The position numbers and the translations under genes were made by a program. The notes under the pieces were generated by a model, which was not told where the DNA came from, did no database searches, and saw only the letters and a list, made by a program, of their open reading frames with translations. A stretch of DNA of 64,000 nt from Gemmatimonadaceae bacterium (GTDB taxonomy: Bacteria > Gemmatimonadota > Gemmatimonadetes > Gemmatimonadales > Gemmatimonadaceae), in NCBI GenBank assembly GCA_014379205.1, contig JACMME010000157.1, positions 1 through 64,000 of the forward strand, in the 5' to 3' direction. Positions 44,214 through 52,422 of this stretch are shown one piece after another (within the stretch, counting starts at the first letter, position 1; every line of letters starts with the position of its first letter).

Positions 44214-45230
44214 ATGCATCATACTCCGCTCACGAACATTGGGTCGCGTTCCTACCGCGATCCGGCTGTTCAGCTTGCTGTGCTTCATCGTATCACCAAA
44301 CAGCTTGCGGAACGATCCACGTCTTCCGCAGTAGAGGTTGATGTCACCGCCGAACTCCACGATGTATTTGATGCTCGGTACGTTGCGATATACCGCTCGC
44401 AACCCGATGGAACGCTGCTGCGCTCTGCGCTGGCGGGCGATAGCTCAGATGCCCCCTCAGAACGCATCGATGGCGAAAGTTCAAATTTGCACAGTTCTCC
44501 CAGCATACCCGAAGGATCTCTGGCACTCGCGGGCTTGAGGGAAGTTTTTGGCGGTCAGACGCTACTTGCGCCAATATCCCATCATGGAGAGAAGGTAGGG
44601 ATCGTAGTTGTAAACGCAACGGCCACGACTGATCCCCTGGACTCTCACGATGCGAAATTCCTGGACCTCGTGGTACGGATCGTCGCCCCGCACCTCTTTT
44701 ACCTGGATTCACGCGAAGGCGACAGGAGCGCGGCTTTAACCGATTCTATAACAGGACTGGGGAATCGACGTGCGTTCGAGGAGCGCCTTGGTGAGGAGCT
44801 GGCGAGATCCAACCGCTCGGGGCAGCAAGTCGCCCTGCTGGTCTGTGCCATCGATGCCTCAGGCCGCCAGGCACCCGACCCAGGCGACGACGCTCTCCGG
44901 ACAGTCGTCGACGCGCTCAAGCAATCGGTTCGCCTTTCCGATCCCGCTTTCAGGACCGGCGAGAGACAGTTGTCCGCATTGTTGACACGCTCGGGAGTTG
45001 AAGGCGCTCTGGTTGTAGCAAAGCGGCTCATGGCGGCCGTCGATGGACTTACGGGCGTCGCAGGACAACTTTTGACGCTGAGCATCGGCGTGGCCGCTCT
45101 CAAGGCAGGGGTGAAGCATACCCCGCTGGATCTGGCCGCAGTCGCGCTGACGCGCAAAGCGGAGGATGCGCTCCATAGCGCAATGGCATCCGGAGGGAAG
45201 CGCACGGTTTCGGCCGAGTCTCTTCGCTAG
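44214..45230 (+). CDS. GAF-like sensor with degenerate GGDEF domain
   Basis: 338 residues. Residues 20-170 resemble a GAF-type sensor domain; residues 180-335 follow diguanylate cyclases in the start (DSITGLGNRRAFEERLGEEL) and in overall spacing, but where the active-site Gly-Gly-Asp/Glu-Glu-Phe should be the sequence is FRTGERQLSALLT, so cyclase activity is unlikely. It may bind nucleotide or act as a signal-transducing scaffold. Neighbours do not reveal its partner. Confidence 0.72.
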   Translation: MHHTPLTNIGSRSYRDPAVQLAVLHRITKQLAERSTSSAVEVDVTAELHDVFDARYVAIYRSQPDGTLLRSALAGDSSDAPSERIDGESSNLHSSPSIPEGSLALAGLREVFGGQTLLAPISHHGEKVGIVVVNATATTDPLDSHDAKFLDLVVRIVAPHLFYLDSREGDRSAALTDSITGLGNRRAFEERLGEELARSNRSGQQVALLVCAIDASGRQAPDPGDDALRTVVDALKQSVRLSDPAFRTGERQLSALLTRSGVEGALVVAKRLMAAVDGLTGVAGQLLTLSIGVAALKAGVKHTPLDLAAVALTRKAEDALHSAMASGGKRTVSAESLR

Positions 45231-45258
45231 TAGAGCTGCTGGAAATGCCGCGCCTCAG

Positions 45259-45897
45259 TCATTCGGGTAACCAGTCCGGCGTTGTGCGCGTCATCAGCCA
45301 GTTCCGCCAATCCTCGGCAGTGTCAATGTCGGACAGCCGCCGAAGAAGGTGTACCGACAAACCCGCCCCTCGTGCAGCCGCTATCGAACGAGCCAGGGTG
45401 TCCGCCTGGCTCCAAGAGACATTCTCGAATAGCGCAGGTTGTGGCGCCCTCAGACCGATAGCGTAGTAGCCGCCGTCGAGCGCGGGCCCAAAAACCACGT
45501 CATGATCGCTTAGCGCCGAAAGACCTTCCTCCAGCATTCGACCATCGATCTCGGGAGCGTCAGTCCCAACCAGTAGCACACGTTCGGCATTTTCCTCGAA
45601 ACGACGGTCGAATGCGTGCGCCATACGCGCACCCAGGTCCCCGTCGCACTGTGCTTCATAGGAGAATCCGGCGCCGAGCCAGTCCCGCGTACGGACGCCG
45701 GCGTCGCTGGGAGTATACGCGATGACTCGATCGCACTCGGGAAGCGACGCAACCGCACGAACGGTGTTTTCCGCCAGCAACATGTAGATAGCCAGCGCCT
45801 CCCGCTCCCCCACCTTCGCCGCGAGCCGGGTCTTCACGTTCCCGAGATCTGGCGCACGCGCAAATACTACGACCGCCCGGCGGCACTCTTCCGTCAC
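45259..45897 (-). CDS. Arsenosugar-cluster transferase, TIGR04282 (DUF2064/CofC-like)
   Basis: 212 residues with a nucleotidyltransferase-like fold: VVVFARAPDLGNVKTRLA, LLVGTDAPEID and VFGPALDGGYYAIGL are the marks of the DUF2064/TIGR04282 group (rSAM/selenodomain-associated transferase 1). It is the partner of the TIGR04283 enzyme at 39915-40643. Here the two are 4.6 kb apart and on the outer borders of the ArsS operon rather than adjacent. Confidence 0.87.
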   Translation of the reverse strand: MTEECRRAVVVFARAPDLGNVKTRLAAKVGEREALAIYMLLAENTVRAVASLPECDRVIAYTPSDAGVRTRDWLGAGFSYEAQCDGDLGARMAHAFDRRFEENAERVLLVGTDAPEIDGRMLEEGLSALSDHDVVFGPALDGGYYAIGLRAPQPALFENVSWSQADTLARSIAAARGAGLSVHLLRRLSDIDTAEDWRNWLMTRTTPDWLPE

Positions 45898-45979
45898 AAC
45901 TCAATTATGAAGTGTGTTGAGCCCTTGGTTCTGATTCGAAACCAGTTCTGTTCTGTGCCCGCCTGAACCCCTGGCCTTA

Positions 45980-47059
45980 CTAATCCCCGAAGCTGATTCC
46001 CAGGGACCGCGCCGTCTGGACGACGTCATGCATGGGATCGACACGCTTGGGTTCCCGGAGAACGTCGATTATCGGAACCGTCACGAGGTGCGGAGATTGA
46101 AGCGCGACCATATGACCCCACTTACCCTCTTCTACGGCGCGCACAGCCGCACCGCCGAATCGAGCCGCCAGCAGCCGGTCGTAGCCGGTCGGAACACCAC
46201 CCCGCTGAAGATGGCCGAGCACGAGCGAGCGGCACTCCTTGCCCGTTCGCGACTGTATCTCCCGTGCGAGACCATCAGCTATGCCTCCAACTCGCTTCGC
46301 CTGCCCTGGCAGCGACTCGCCGATCATGTGCACTTCCCCCCCATCAGGAAATGCTCCCTCGGCAACGACAACAATGGAAAAATGACGGCCGACCCTGTCG
46401 CGGGCCATGATCTTCTCGCACACCTTGTCGATGTGGAAGGGAATCTCCGGCATGAGGATTACATCGGCCGATCCAGCCACTCCCGAATGCAGCGCGATAA
46501 AACCGGAATTGCGTCCCATTACCTCGAGGACAAGAACCCGGTCGTGACTTTCCGCGGTGGTGTGGAGCTTGTCAATCGCCTCAATCGCCGTGGTTACCGC
46601 CGTATCGAACCCGAACGTCGTTATGGTGCCATTGACGTCGTTGTCGATCGTTTTTGGGACACCAATTATCTGCATACCCTTTTCGAACAACCGCTGGGCG
46701 ATCGCAAGGGAGCCGTCTCCACCAATCGTGATTATGGCACTGATGCCGCGCTCTCGGGCGTTGTCGATGACTTCATCCGAGCGGTCAACCTCGTCGACCG
46801 TTCCGTCTGTTCGGCGCCGGGGATAGCAGAACGGGTTCCCCCGATTGGTTGTCCGGAGAATCGTGCCTCCCTGATGGCCGATTCCGCGAACAGTCTCCTT
46901 CGTCATGGGGATGACTTCGTCCGCCCCCAACAAGCCGGCGAAGCCACGCTTGATTCCCAGGACCTCCCAGCCTCGGTTGATTGCCGAGAGGACGGCAGCA
47001 CGGATTACGGCATTCAATCCCGGGGCATCACCACCTCCGGTAGAGATTGCTATGCGCAT
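45980..47059 (-). CDS. pfkA: 6-Phosphofructokinase, mixed-signature (group III) type
   Basis: 359 residues. MRIAISTGGGDAPGLNAVIR opens the fold; IGGDGSLAIA has Gly at the position that is Gly in ATP enzymes and Asp in PPi enzymes, while GVPKTIDNDV has Lys at the second diagnostic position, as in PPi enzymes. The Gly/Lys mix is that of group III PFKs, many ATP-dependent. MGRNSGFIALHSG and the R-rich fructose-6-phosphate site follow. Its start is 12 bp after the stop of the selenoprotein gene, so both are probably on one message. Confidence 0.93.
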   Translation of the reverse strand: MRIAISTGGGDAPGLNAVIRAAVLSAINRGWEVLGIKRGFAGLLGADEVIPMTKETVRGIGHQGGTILRTTNRGNPFCYPRRRTDGTVDEVDRSDEVIDNARERGISAIITIGGDGSLAIAQRLFEKGMQIIGVPKTIDNDVNGTITTFGFDTAVTTAIEAIDKLHTTAESHDRVLVLEVMGRNSGFIALHSGVAGSADVILMPEIPFHIDKVCEKIMARDRVGRHFSIVVVAEGAFPDGGEVHMIGESLPGQAKRVGGIADGLAREIQSRTGKECRSLVLGHLQRGGVPTGYDRLLAARFGGAAVRAVEEGKWGHMVALQSPHLVTVPIIDVLREPKRVDPMHDVVQTARSLGISFGD

Positions 47060-47071
47060 GCGATTGAGATG

Positions 47072-47299
47072 TTACCTGGATTTTTCGAACAGTCGGAGAA
47101 TCTCACCGGGCTTGGCATGTCGTCCAATCTTCGATTTCTGAAAAATTGGCTTGCCGTCGATTGAGACCTCAAAGCGGCCACCGCTCGAGGGAATAAGCTC
47201 GACTTGAGCATCAGGATACCGATCTCCAAGCTCGGCCGCCAAACTGGTGGCCCGCGGTTCGTAGTCTCAAACGGTACAATACTCGATTGTAACTTTCAT
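47072..47299 (-). CDS. SelW-like (Rdx family) selenoprotein with in-frame UGA
   Basis: A 75-residue thioredoxin-like redox protein read on the minus strand from the ATG at 47299 to TAA at 47072-47074, with one TGA at codon 11 (47267-47269). The product starts MKVTIEYCTV-U-DYEPRA, where U is selenocysteine in the Cys-x-x-Sec motif typical of SelT/W/H proteins; Cys is residue 8. SSGGRFEVSIDGKPIFQKSK and a basic tail complete the family fold. The frame after the TGA is fully conserved in character, which argues against decay. A small hairpin follows the UGA. Upstream of pfkA on the same strand. Confidence 0.85.
47234..47252 (-). promoter_or_regulatory. Candidate bacterial SECIS hairpin
   Basis: In the message, 14 nt after the UGA, GGCCACC can pair with GGCGGCC (six pairs, one A-C mismatch) around an AGUUU loop that includes a G. 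Bacterial SECIS elements lie directly downstream of the UGA with the apical loop about 16-37 nt away; here the loop starts 21 nt after. Position and size fit, but the stem is short. Confidence 0.5.
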
Positions 47300-47467
47300 T
47301 GAAGGCCTGCTGTTCAAGCGGGAAGACTGCTGCGTCATCGCGATCTGCAATTTTGAGCGGTGCGGATACGAACGGAGCGAAATTGGTGCCGCATCGAACG
47401 AGACCGGCTGGAACCCGTTGGCGCCATGGTCAATCGGGCTGACACAGCGACGAGACGAACGCCAGTG

Positions 47468-47737
47468 TCACTGCGGTATGCCGGCCAGGTTCGCGACTCG
47501 CCTGACCACCGTGTCCTGGCGAGCGACATCCGCCCGAAGCGAGTCAATCTGCTCCTGCAGCTCCGCCTGACTCTGCTGCAGTGATGTAATCGCTTCGCTC
47601 ATCTCGAGAACCGTCGCTCCAATCGCCTCGTTCGAGCCCGACGGAGCCCCGGTACATGCCACCGACAACAGGCTGGCGACCAGAGCTGCAGAACTGAATG
47701 ACCTGGTGCACTTCGACCCGGCTGGCTGTCTGCCCAT
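47468..47737 (-). CDS. Small coiled-coil lipoprotein
   Basis: 89 residues from the ATG at 47737, which is preceded by a strong GGAGGGAG ribosome site (complement of about 47740-47747). The signal ends ASLLSVAC (lipobox Cys), then VLEMSEAITSLQQSQAELQE begins a 40-residue coiled coil with heptad spacing, ending at VANLAGIPQ. It resembles Lpp/YbgF-type trimerising segments. Function unknown; divergent from a prepilin gene. Confidence 0.78.
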   Translation of the reverse strand: MGRQPAGSKCTRSFSSAALVASLLSVACTGAPSGSNEAIGATVLEMSEAITSLQQSQAELQEQIDSLRADVARQDTVVRRVANLAGIPQ

Positions 47738-47847
47738 CTCTCCTCCCTCCTCGGAGTACAATTGCAATGCTATGCGCCAAAACGCACTTGTTTGGTTACA
47801 TAGCATTCCTCAAACGCCGTATATAGCCCGCACGTCCAGCAGGGGGA

Positions 47848-48273
47848 ATGGTGGTGCGAAAAGGCACAACGCTCATAGAGATGAGCATGGTATTGGCTGT
47901 GGTGGCGATACTGGTTCTGGTCGCGCTCCCCCAGGTCGGCCGGATTCGTGACCGCGTCTTCGTCCGAAGCGCAACAACCGACCTGCTTGCTGCTCTGACT
48001 CTCGCACGCCACTCCGCGATCATGCAGGGACAGACGGTCGCCGTGCATTTTGATACCGCTACGGGCAGGGTCGTGGTTGCCGCAGACACTCATGTCGTAA
48101 GCGTCCATCCCATGCATAGCACGTACGGCGTCTCCATCTGGACCAATCGGGATTCCATCGCCTATAACCCGCTTGGTCTGGGCTACGGCGCTGCAAATTT
48201 CAGCATCAGACTCACACGCGGTCTGGCTCAGGACACTGTGATTGTATCGCGCCTGGGAAGGGCTCGGCATTGA
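47848..48273 (+). CDS. Type IV pilin-like / GspH prepilin
   Basis: 141 residues. The prepilin peptidase site is KG-TTLIEMSMVLAVVAIL, with Gly before the cut, Glu at +5 and a hydrophobic N-helix. A beta-rich globular part follows, as in minor pseudopilins (GspH/FimT). No other pilus or secretion genes are next to it, so the system it serves is elsewhere. Confidence 0.82.
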   Translation: MVVRKGTTLIEMSMVLAVVAILVLVALPQVGRIRDRVFVRSATTDLLAALTLARHSAIMQGQTVAVHFDTATGRVVVAADTHVVSVHPMHSTYGVSIWTNRDSIAYNPLGLGYGAANFSIRLTRGLAQDTVIVSRLGRARH

Positions 48274-48515
48274 GCAGAAGTCACTCCCATCACGGACGCG
48301 ATGGACGGCATCGAGCCCGTCCTTCCCACCCGCCACACAGGATCGACTCGGCGCTTTCGCACAAACAGCGGGAGCTGGATGCACTGATACGCGCTGCAGT
48401 TGCGTGGACCAGCAAAGCTGGTGTTCGACCCGAGATTTCAAGAGGCAATCCGGTCGCGGTGCGCCAACTCACGCAAGGTTCGCCGGAAAAACCGATCCGA
48501 TCGCGCAAGCACTGA
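48270..48515 (+). CDS. Hypothetical short protein after the prepilin
   Basis: An 81-codon frame starting at a TTG whose TTGA overlaps the prepilin stop. The product is His/Arg-rich at the start and has a short helical stretch (HKQRELDALIRAAVAW). No family recognised and no ribosome site beyond coupling. Could equally be non-coding. Confidence 0.3.
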   Translation: MSRSHSHHGRDGRHRARPSHPPHRIDSALSHKQRELDALIRAAVAWTSKAGVRPEISRGNPVAVRQLTQGSPEKPIRSRKH

Positions 48516-48541
48516 CGGTTTCGGACGCCGATCAGTTACAC

Positions 48542-48943
48542 CTATTGGGGCGCTACTTCTTCCTGAGTGATTCCCCCAGCCAGGGCTGCCAGCTCGCCCC
48601 GCATGCACGCAACGCCGCCACGTTCGCACCGGCCCCAGTATTCCACCACCACCCGGGTGGAATCCCGCACGGGCATTGTGTAACGAAGCCTCACGCTCAT
48701 GGCGTCCACCGCGCGGTATCCCCAGGTCGAATCGGAGCCAAATCGCTTCGTCGTATACGCATACAGCGCAAGAGTGCGCGCCGCTTTGGCCGCGACCGTC
48801 AGCCGTACTCCAATAACCGTAAGCTCTTCGCTAAGAGCGGGTTCGGATGATGGTGGAGATGGCGCCTGCACTCGGGCACAGGTCGCTAGCAGAAACGAAA
48901 GAGAAGCCAGATACACGACCCGCGCAGTTCTTCCAGGCGTCAC
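48542..48943 (-). CDS. Hypothetical lipoprotein
   Basis: 133 residues with signal peptide and lipobox ending SFLLATC, then a beta-rich part with STWGYRAVDAMSVRLRYTMP and YWGRCERGGVAC (two Cys that may pair). Not recognised. Its start overlaps the stop of the RhlE-type helicase by 4 bp, so it is co-expressed with it. Confidence 0.65.
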   Translation of the reverse strand: MTPGRTARVVYLASLSFLLATCARVQAPSPPSSEPALSEELTVIGVRLTVAAKAARTLALYAYTTKRFGSDSTWGYRAVDAMSVRLRYTMPVRDSTRVVVEYWGRCERGGVACMRGELAALAGGITQEEVAPQ

Positions 48944-50103
48944 GATCCGACACTTCCGAAATCGTATCCCACAAGCGAAATCCTGGGAATAGGCTGGCCA
49001 AGCAGCCTCTCGATTGAGCGCACCATTGCAATCTCGTCGGGAGACATGAACGTGAACGCATCACCAGTGGCTGCTGCTCGTCCCGTCCTGCCGATGCGAT
49101 GCACGTAATCCTCCGCTTCCTGGGGCACGTCGTAATTCACGACATGGCTGATTCCAGCGATGTCCAGCCCGCGCTGCGCAATGTCGGTGGCGACAAGTAC
49201 GTTGATCGCTCCAGCCTTGAAGTCGGCCAGAGCCTGCATTCTCTCAGCCTGGGAGCGGTCGCCATGCATTACCGCCGCGGAGATACCGGCGCCATGCAGC
49301 TCCCGTAGTATACGATCGGCTCCTCCTTTCGTTCGCGCGAACACCAGTACCGAGTCAAGGACCTGGTCTCTCGTCAGCAACTCCAATAGCAGCGCCGTTT
49401 TACGCTGACGTGAAACGGGATATACAGCGTGCGTCACCGTGTGCGCGGCCTGCGACCTGCGACCCACCTGCACCACCACTGGCTTCCGCAAATACTTTCG
49501 CGCGAGCGCTTCCACTTCCGCCGGCATTGTGGCGCTAAACAGGAGCGTTTGCCTGTACGGTGGAACCTCCCGCACGATTCTGTTGATCTGCGGGGCAAAT
49601 CCCATGTCCAGCATCCGGTCCGCTTCGTCGAGCACGAGAATCTCGAGATCGTCAAAAACCACGTTCTGCCGTTCCATATGGTCGATCAACCGGCCGGGTG
49701 TCGCTATGACGATGTCCACCCCTAGTCTGAGCGCCTTTTCTTGCGGGCCGAGCGCGACCCCTCCAAATACCTCCACCGCTCGCAGATCGGTGTGTACTCC
49801 GTACTTTCGAAAGCTTTCCCGAACCTGCGCCGCTAACTCCCGCGTCGGCGTAAGGATGAGCGCTCGCACGCGGCGGGGACCACCAAGCAGCTGATTCAGG
49901 ATGGGAAGGGTAAACGCCGCTGTTTTCCCGGTTCCGGTCTGGGCCAGACCGATAATATCACGTCCCTTGAGCGCGACGGGGATTGCTTCGGCTTGAATCG
50001 GGGTTGGACGTTCGTACCCAGCTTCATGAACCGCCTGCAGCAACTCCGGCGCGAGGTCAAGGTCGTCGAATGTGAGGCCGCTTTCCGCTATGATGGTTTC
50101 CAT
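48940..50103 (-). CDS. rhlE: DEAD-box RNA helicase, RhlE type
   Basis: 387 residues. All motifs are present: Q motif (F-x17-PTPIQ), GLAQTGTGKTAAF (I), PTRELAAQV (Ia), ATPGRL (Ib), VLDEADRML (II), FSATMP (III), ATDIAQRGLDI (V) and HRIGRTGRAAATG (VI). There is almost no C-terminal extension after motif VI, as in short RhlE forms, so it lacks a dedicated RNA-binding tail. Probably acts in ribosome assembly or RNA turnover. Confidence 0.92.
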   Translation of the reverse strand: METIIAESGLTFDDLDLAPELLQAVHEAGYERPTPIQAEAIPVALKGRDIIGLAQTGTGKTAAFTLPILNQLLGGPRRVRALILTPTRELAAQVRESFRKYGVHTDLRAVEVFGGVALGPQEKALRLGVDIVIATPGRLIDHMERQNVVFDDLEILVLDEADRMLDMGFAPQINRIVREVPPYRQTLLFSATMPAEVEALARKYLRKPVVVQVGRRSQAAHTVTHAVYPVSRQRKTALLLELLTRDQVLDSVLVFARTKGGADRILRELHGAGISAAVMHGDRSQAERMQALADFKAGAINVLVATDIAQRGLDIAGISHVVNYDVPQEAEDYVHRIGRTGRAAATGDAFTFMSPDEIAMVRSIERLLGQPIPRISLVGYDFGSVGS

Positions 50104-50146
50104 TGCGATGAAAGCTAACTAAGTGTTGCCGAAGGGCCGATGCCGA

Positions 50147-51010
50147 CTAGCCTGGTTGCAGATTTGGCGCGGATAGGAAATCCACAATGGCCCTGTTCAC
50201 AGCTTCGGGTGCCTCCTCGGTCAACAAGTGGCCGGCGCGAGGTATCTTCGCCACGCGCAATCCAGGCACATCCTGTCTAAAGCGGTCCAGCACACTTAGC
50301 GGAACAATGGGATCCGAATCACCTCGAATCACCAGTAGAGGTACTCGAAGCGCGCGCAATCGCCCATCGTCGAATGAGCTCCAGTCGAAATGGTGGATAA
50401 GCCGGTGCAATGCTCGCACAAAATTGGGGTCGCTGGCAGGAGCAAAGTATTCATCAATGTCTCGCTCCGATGGCTTTATCAGGTCACCGTACATGGATTT
50501 CACGACAAGGTCGAACATCCATCGGGTGGCCAAGGCGGGAAGGTGGCGCGCCACGCCGAGGGGAGCCAAAACGCGAGCAATCGAAACGGGACGAATCGGA
50601 CCGTAGCCGACCGGAGCGAGAAGTACGAGCCTCTCTACCCGTTCAAAAGCGGTCAAGCTGATCTGGGCGGCGATGGGACCGGCCATGGATTGGCCTATGA
50701 GAGATGCTTTCTCCAGATGAAGGGCGTCCAGTACCTCCAGGACGTGCGCCACCATGCCATCCAGGGTGTAGTCATCTGTATCAAGTGGCTTGTCGCTTAC
50801 ACCATGCCCCTTCAAATCGATAGCAATGGCGCGAAAACCAGCGCTCGCGAGGGCAGGAATATTGTGTCGAAAGAGGTATTGCGACCCTCCCCAGCCCGGT
50901 AGGCATACTACAGCGGGCGCCCTGGTGCCTCCTTGCTGAGTTACTCCGACCCTGATCCCCGAAGGCAATTCGAGAATGGTGGTGGTAGGCCCTGCAGAGC
51001 TTGGCGGCAA
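50147..51010 (-). CDS. Alpha/beta hydrolase
   Basis: 287 residues. The fold and triad are visible: LPGWGGSQYLFRHNIPAL (oxyanion region), LIGQSMAGPIAAQ with the nucleophile Ser, VIRGDSDPIVPL with the Asp and RAGHLLTEEAP with the His. It follows the family of lipase/epoxide-hydrolase-like enzymes; substrate unknown. Followed on the same strand, 43 bp later, by the helicase gene. Confidence 0.85.
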   Translation of the reverse strand: MPPSSAGPTTTILELPSGIRVGVTQQGGTRAPAVVCLPGWGGSQYLFRHNIPALASAGFRAIAIDLKGHGVSDKPLDTDDYTLDGMVAHVLEVLDALHLEKASLIGQSMAGPIAAQISLTAFERVERLVLLAPVGYGPIRPVSIARVLAPLGVARHLPALATRWMFDLVVKSMYGDLIKPSERDIDEYFAPASDPNFVRALHRLIHHFDWSSFDDGRLRALRVPLLVIRGDSDPIVPLSVLDRFRQDVPGLRVAKIPRAGHLLTEEAPEAVNRAIVDFLSAPNLQPG

Positions 51011-51040
51011 CTACGATTTTCTATGGGTGTCCAGACTCAC

Positions 51041-52168
51041 TCAAATCAGGTTTACCTGCCGCCCGAGCAACCGCGCAATGAGTCCTAGCCGGAATGTAAC
51101 ATCCGTCCAGCGAGCCTCTCCTGTGAGGGAGGGCTCCAGGGGGAAGTTTGGCCACGCATATGGATTCGTCGATCGCGGGGCCACGGGGTTCTTGCGCGGG
51201 TGCCACACGCCGCGCTCGTCCCTGGAGTCAAGGAAGCGATCGAATATGCTCATCCACCCTTCGTTCTTGCGCAGAATGCCAAGCCTGGCAGCGAGCTCGA
51301 GCCAGGTCAGCGCCCAGGGAATATCTGCTTCCGCGGCGAACATGCTTGGAAGCGGGTTTCCCATGACAAGATGCGGCATGAGCACCGGGTCCTTTCCAGT
51401 CGCCACCGCTGGAGCGCTTCGAGGGGCGGGAGCCGCCAGATAGTCTGCCAGCCGGCCGATTACCTCATACCGCTCATTTCTAAAGAGGGGCATGTAGGCA
51501 AGCATGATCAGGGTATAAATGGACGGCGGCGACGCATCCGGTCGAAGAACCCACTGATTACCCGTGCGGACCAGCGGATCTGCAGCGATAGGGGAGGAAA
51601 GGAAAGTCAGGAGCCGCGCCCCTATTCTGGCTGCTGCACCTCGCAATCGAGGATCCTTCTCGTAACCCGCCTGGGCCAGGGTTGCCGCAGCTGCCTCTCT
51701 GAGGATGGTCCGCGCGCGCCTGCCGGCCCCGGGATCGGCCCCCCGTCTGGGTGTCAGCTCGAAAGCATACGCAGGATCGTCATCCTCAGCCAGCAGTCGA
51801 AACATGATGCGCCTGGCCCTGAGCAGGGGTGGCGACTCTCGATCCCAGCCATATTCAACCAGTCTGCGAACCGCGTTGATCGTACCCACACCGTGAAAGC
51901 GATCTCCGCGCGCGGATGGGACCGTCAGTATTGCGTGGTTCCAGACCCCATCGGCGGATTGTGAAAGGGCGAGCTCCAAAGCTGGCCCTACGCTATAAGG
52001 AAGTCCGTGGAAGCGGGAGGACTCGCCAATGGGAAGTCGGGCTACGTCTACTGTGGCTCTATACTGTATCGATTCTGTCGCATTATCAAGGAGCCAGTGC
52101 AATGGGAAATCAATTGCGCTCTCGGGTTCTTCAAATGCCGATGGCAGGACAGTCGCGGGTTGGGTCAC
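51041..52168 (-). CDS. Hypothetical alpha-helical protein, toroid-like
   Basis: 375 residues, no signal peptide. The N-terminus HWLLDNATESIQYRATVDVA and repeated helices with W/G-rich turns (GVWNHA, GWDRESP, GVWHPRKNP) resemble the alpha/alpha-toroid proteins related to prenyltransferase/squalene-cyclase repeats, but no catalytic Asp-rich motif was found. Not recognised as a named family. Upstream of the alpha/beta hydrolase with a 30-bp gap, likely an operon. Confidence 0.55.
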   Translation of the reverse strand: MTQPATVLPSAFEEPESAIDFPLHWLLDNATESIQYRATVDVARLPIGESSRFHGLPYSVGPALELALSQSADGVWNHAILTVPSARGDRFHGVGTINAVRRLVEYGWDRESPPLLRARRIMFRLLAEDDDPAYAFELTPRRGADPGAGRRARTILREAAAATLAQAGYEKDPRLRGAAARIGARLLTFLSSPIAADPLVRTGNQWVLRPDASPPSIYTLIMLAYMPLFRNERYEVIGRLADYLAAPAPRSAPAVATGKDPVLMPHLVMGNPLPSMFAAEADIPWALTWLELAARLGILRKNEGWMSIFDRFLDSRDERGVWHPRKNPVAPRSTNPYAWPNFPLEPSLTGEARWTDVTFRLGLIARLLGRQVNLI

Positions 52169-52422
52169 GGTTGGCGCTCGCGGGCAAGTCGTTGTCGGAT
52201 AATGCGGTCAAGCGGCGTTGCGAAGCGTGCGGCACATTGAAAATTGCGCATTTGCGCGGCGATTCGCTAGTGTCATCTCCAATTGCCGTGATGGAACTAA
52301 TACGAGGGAGCAGCGTGCTAACTTTGAGCTTCGGTGGATGAATCCGGCACCTGACCGGATTCCGATCCTTGTTGCCATGGAAGGCAATTAGCATCTTGCC
52401 AGCCTCCCTACCCGCACCCCGG

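Noticed and set aside
46028-47164. Open frame of 378 codons on the plus strand
   Set aside because: It is antisense to phosphofructokinase and the selenoprotein gene, whose motifs are unmistakable; no family features in this frame.
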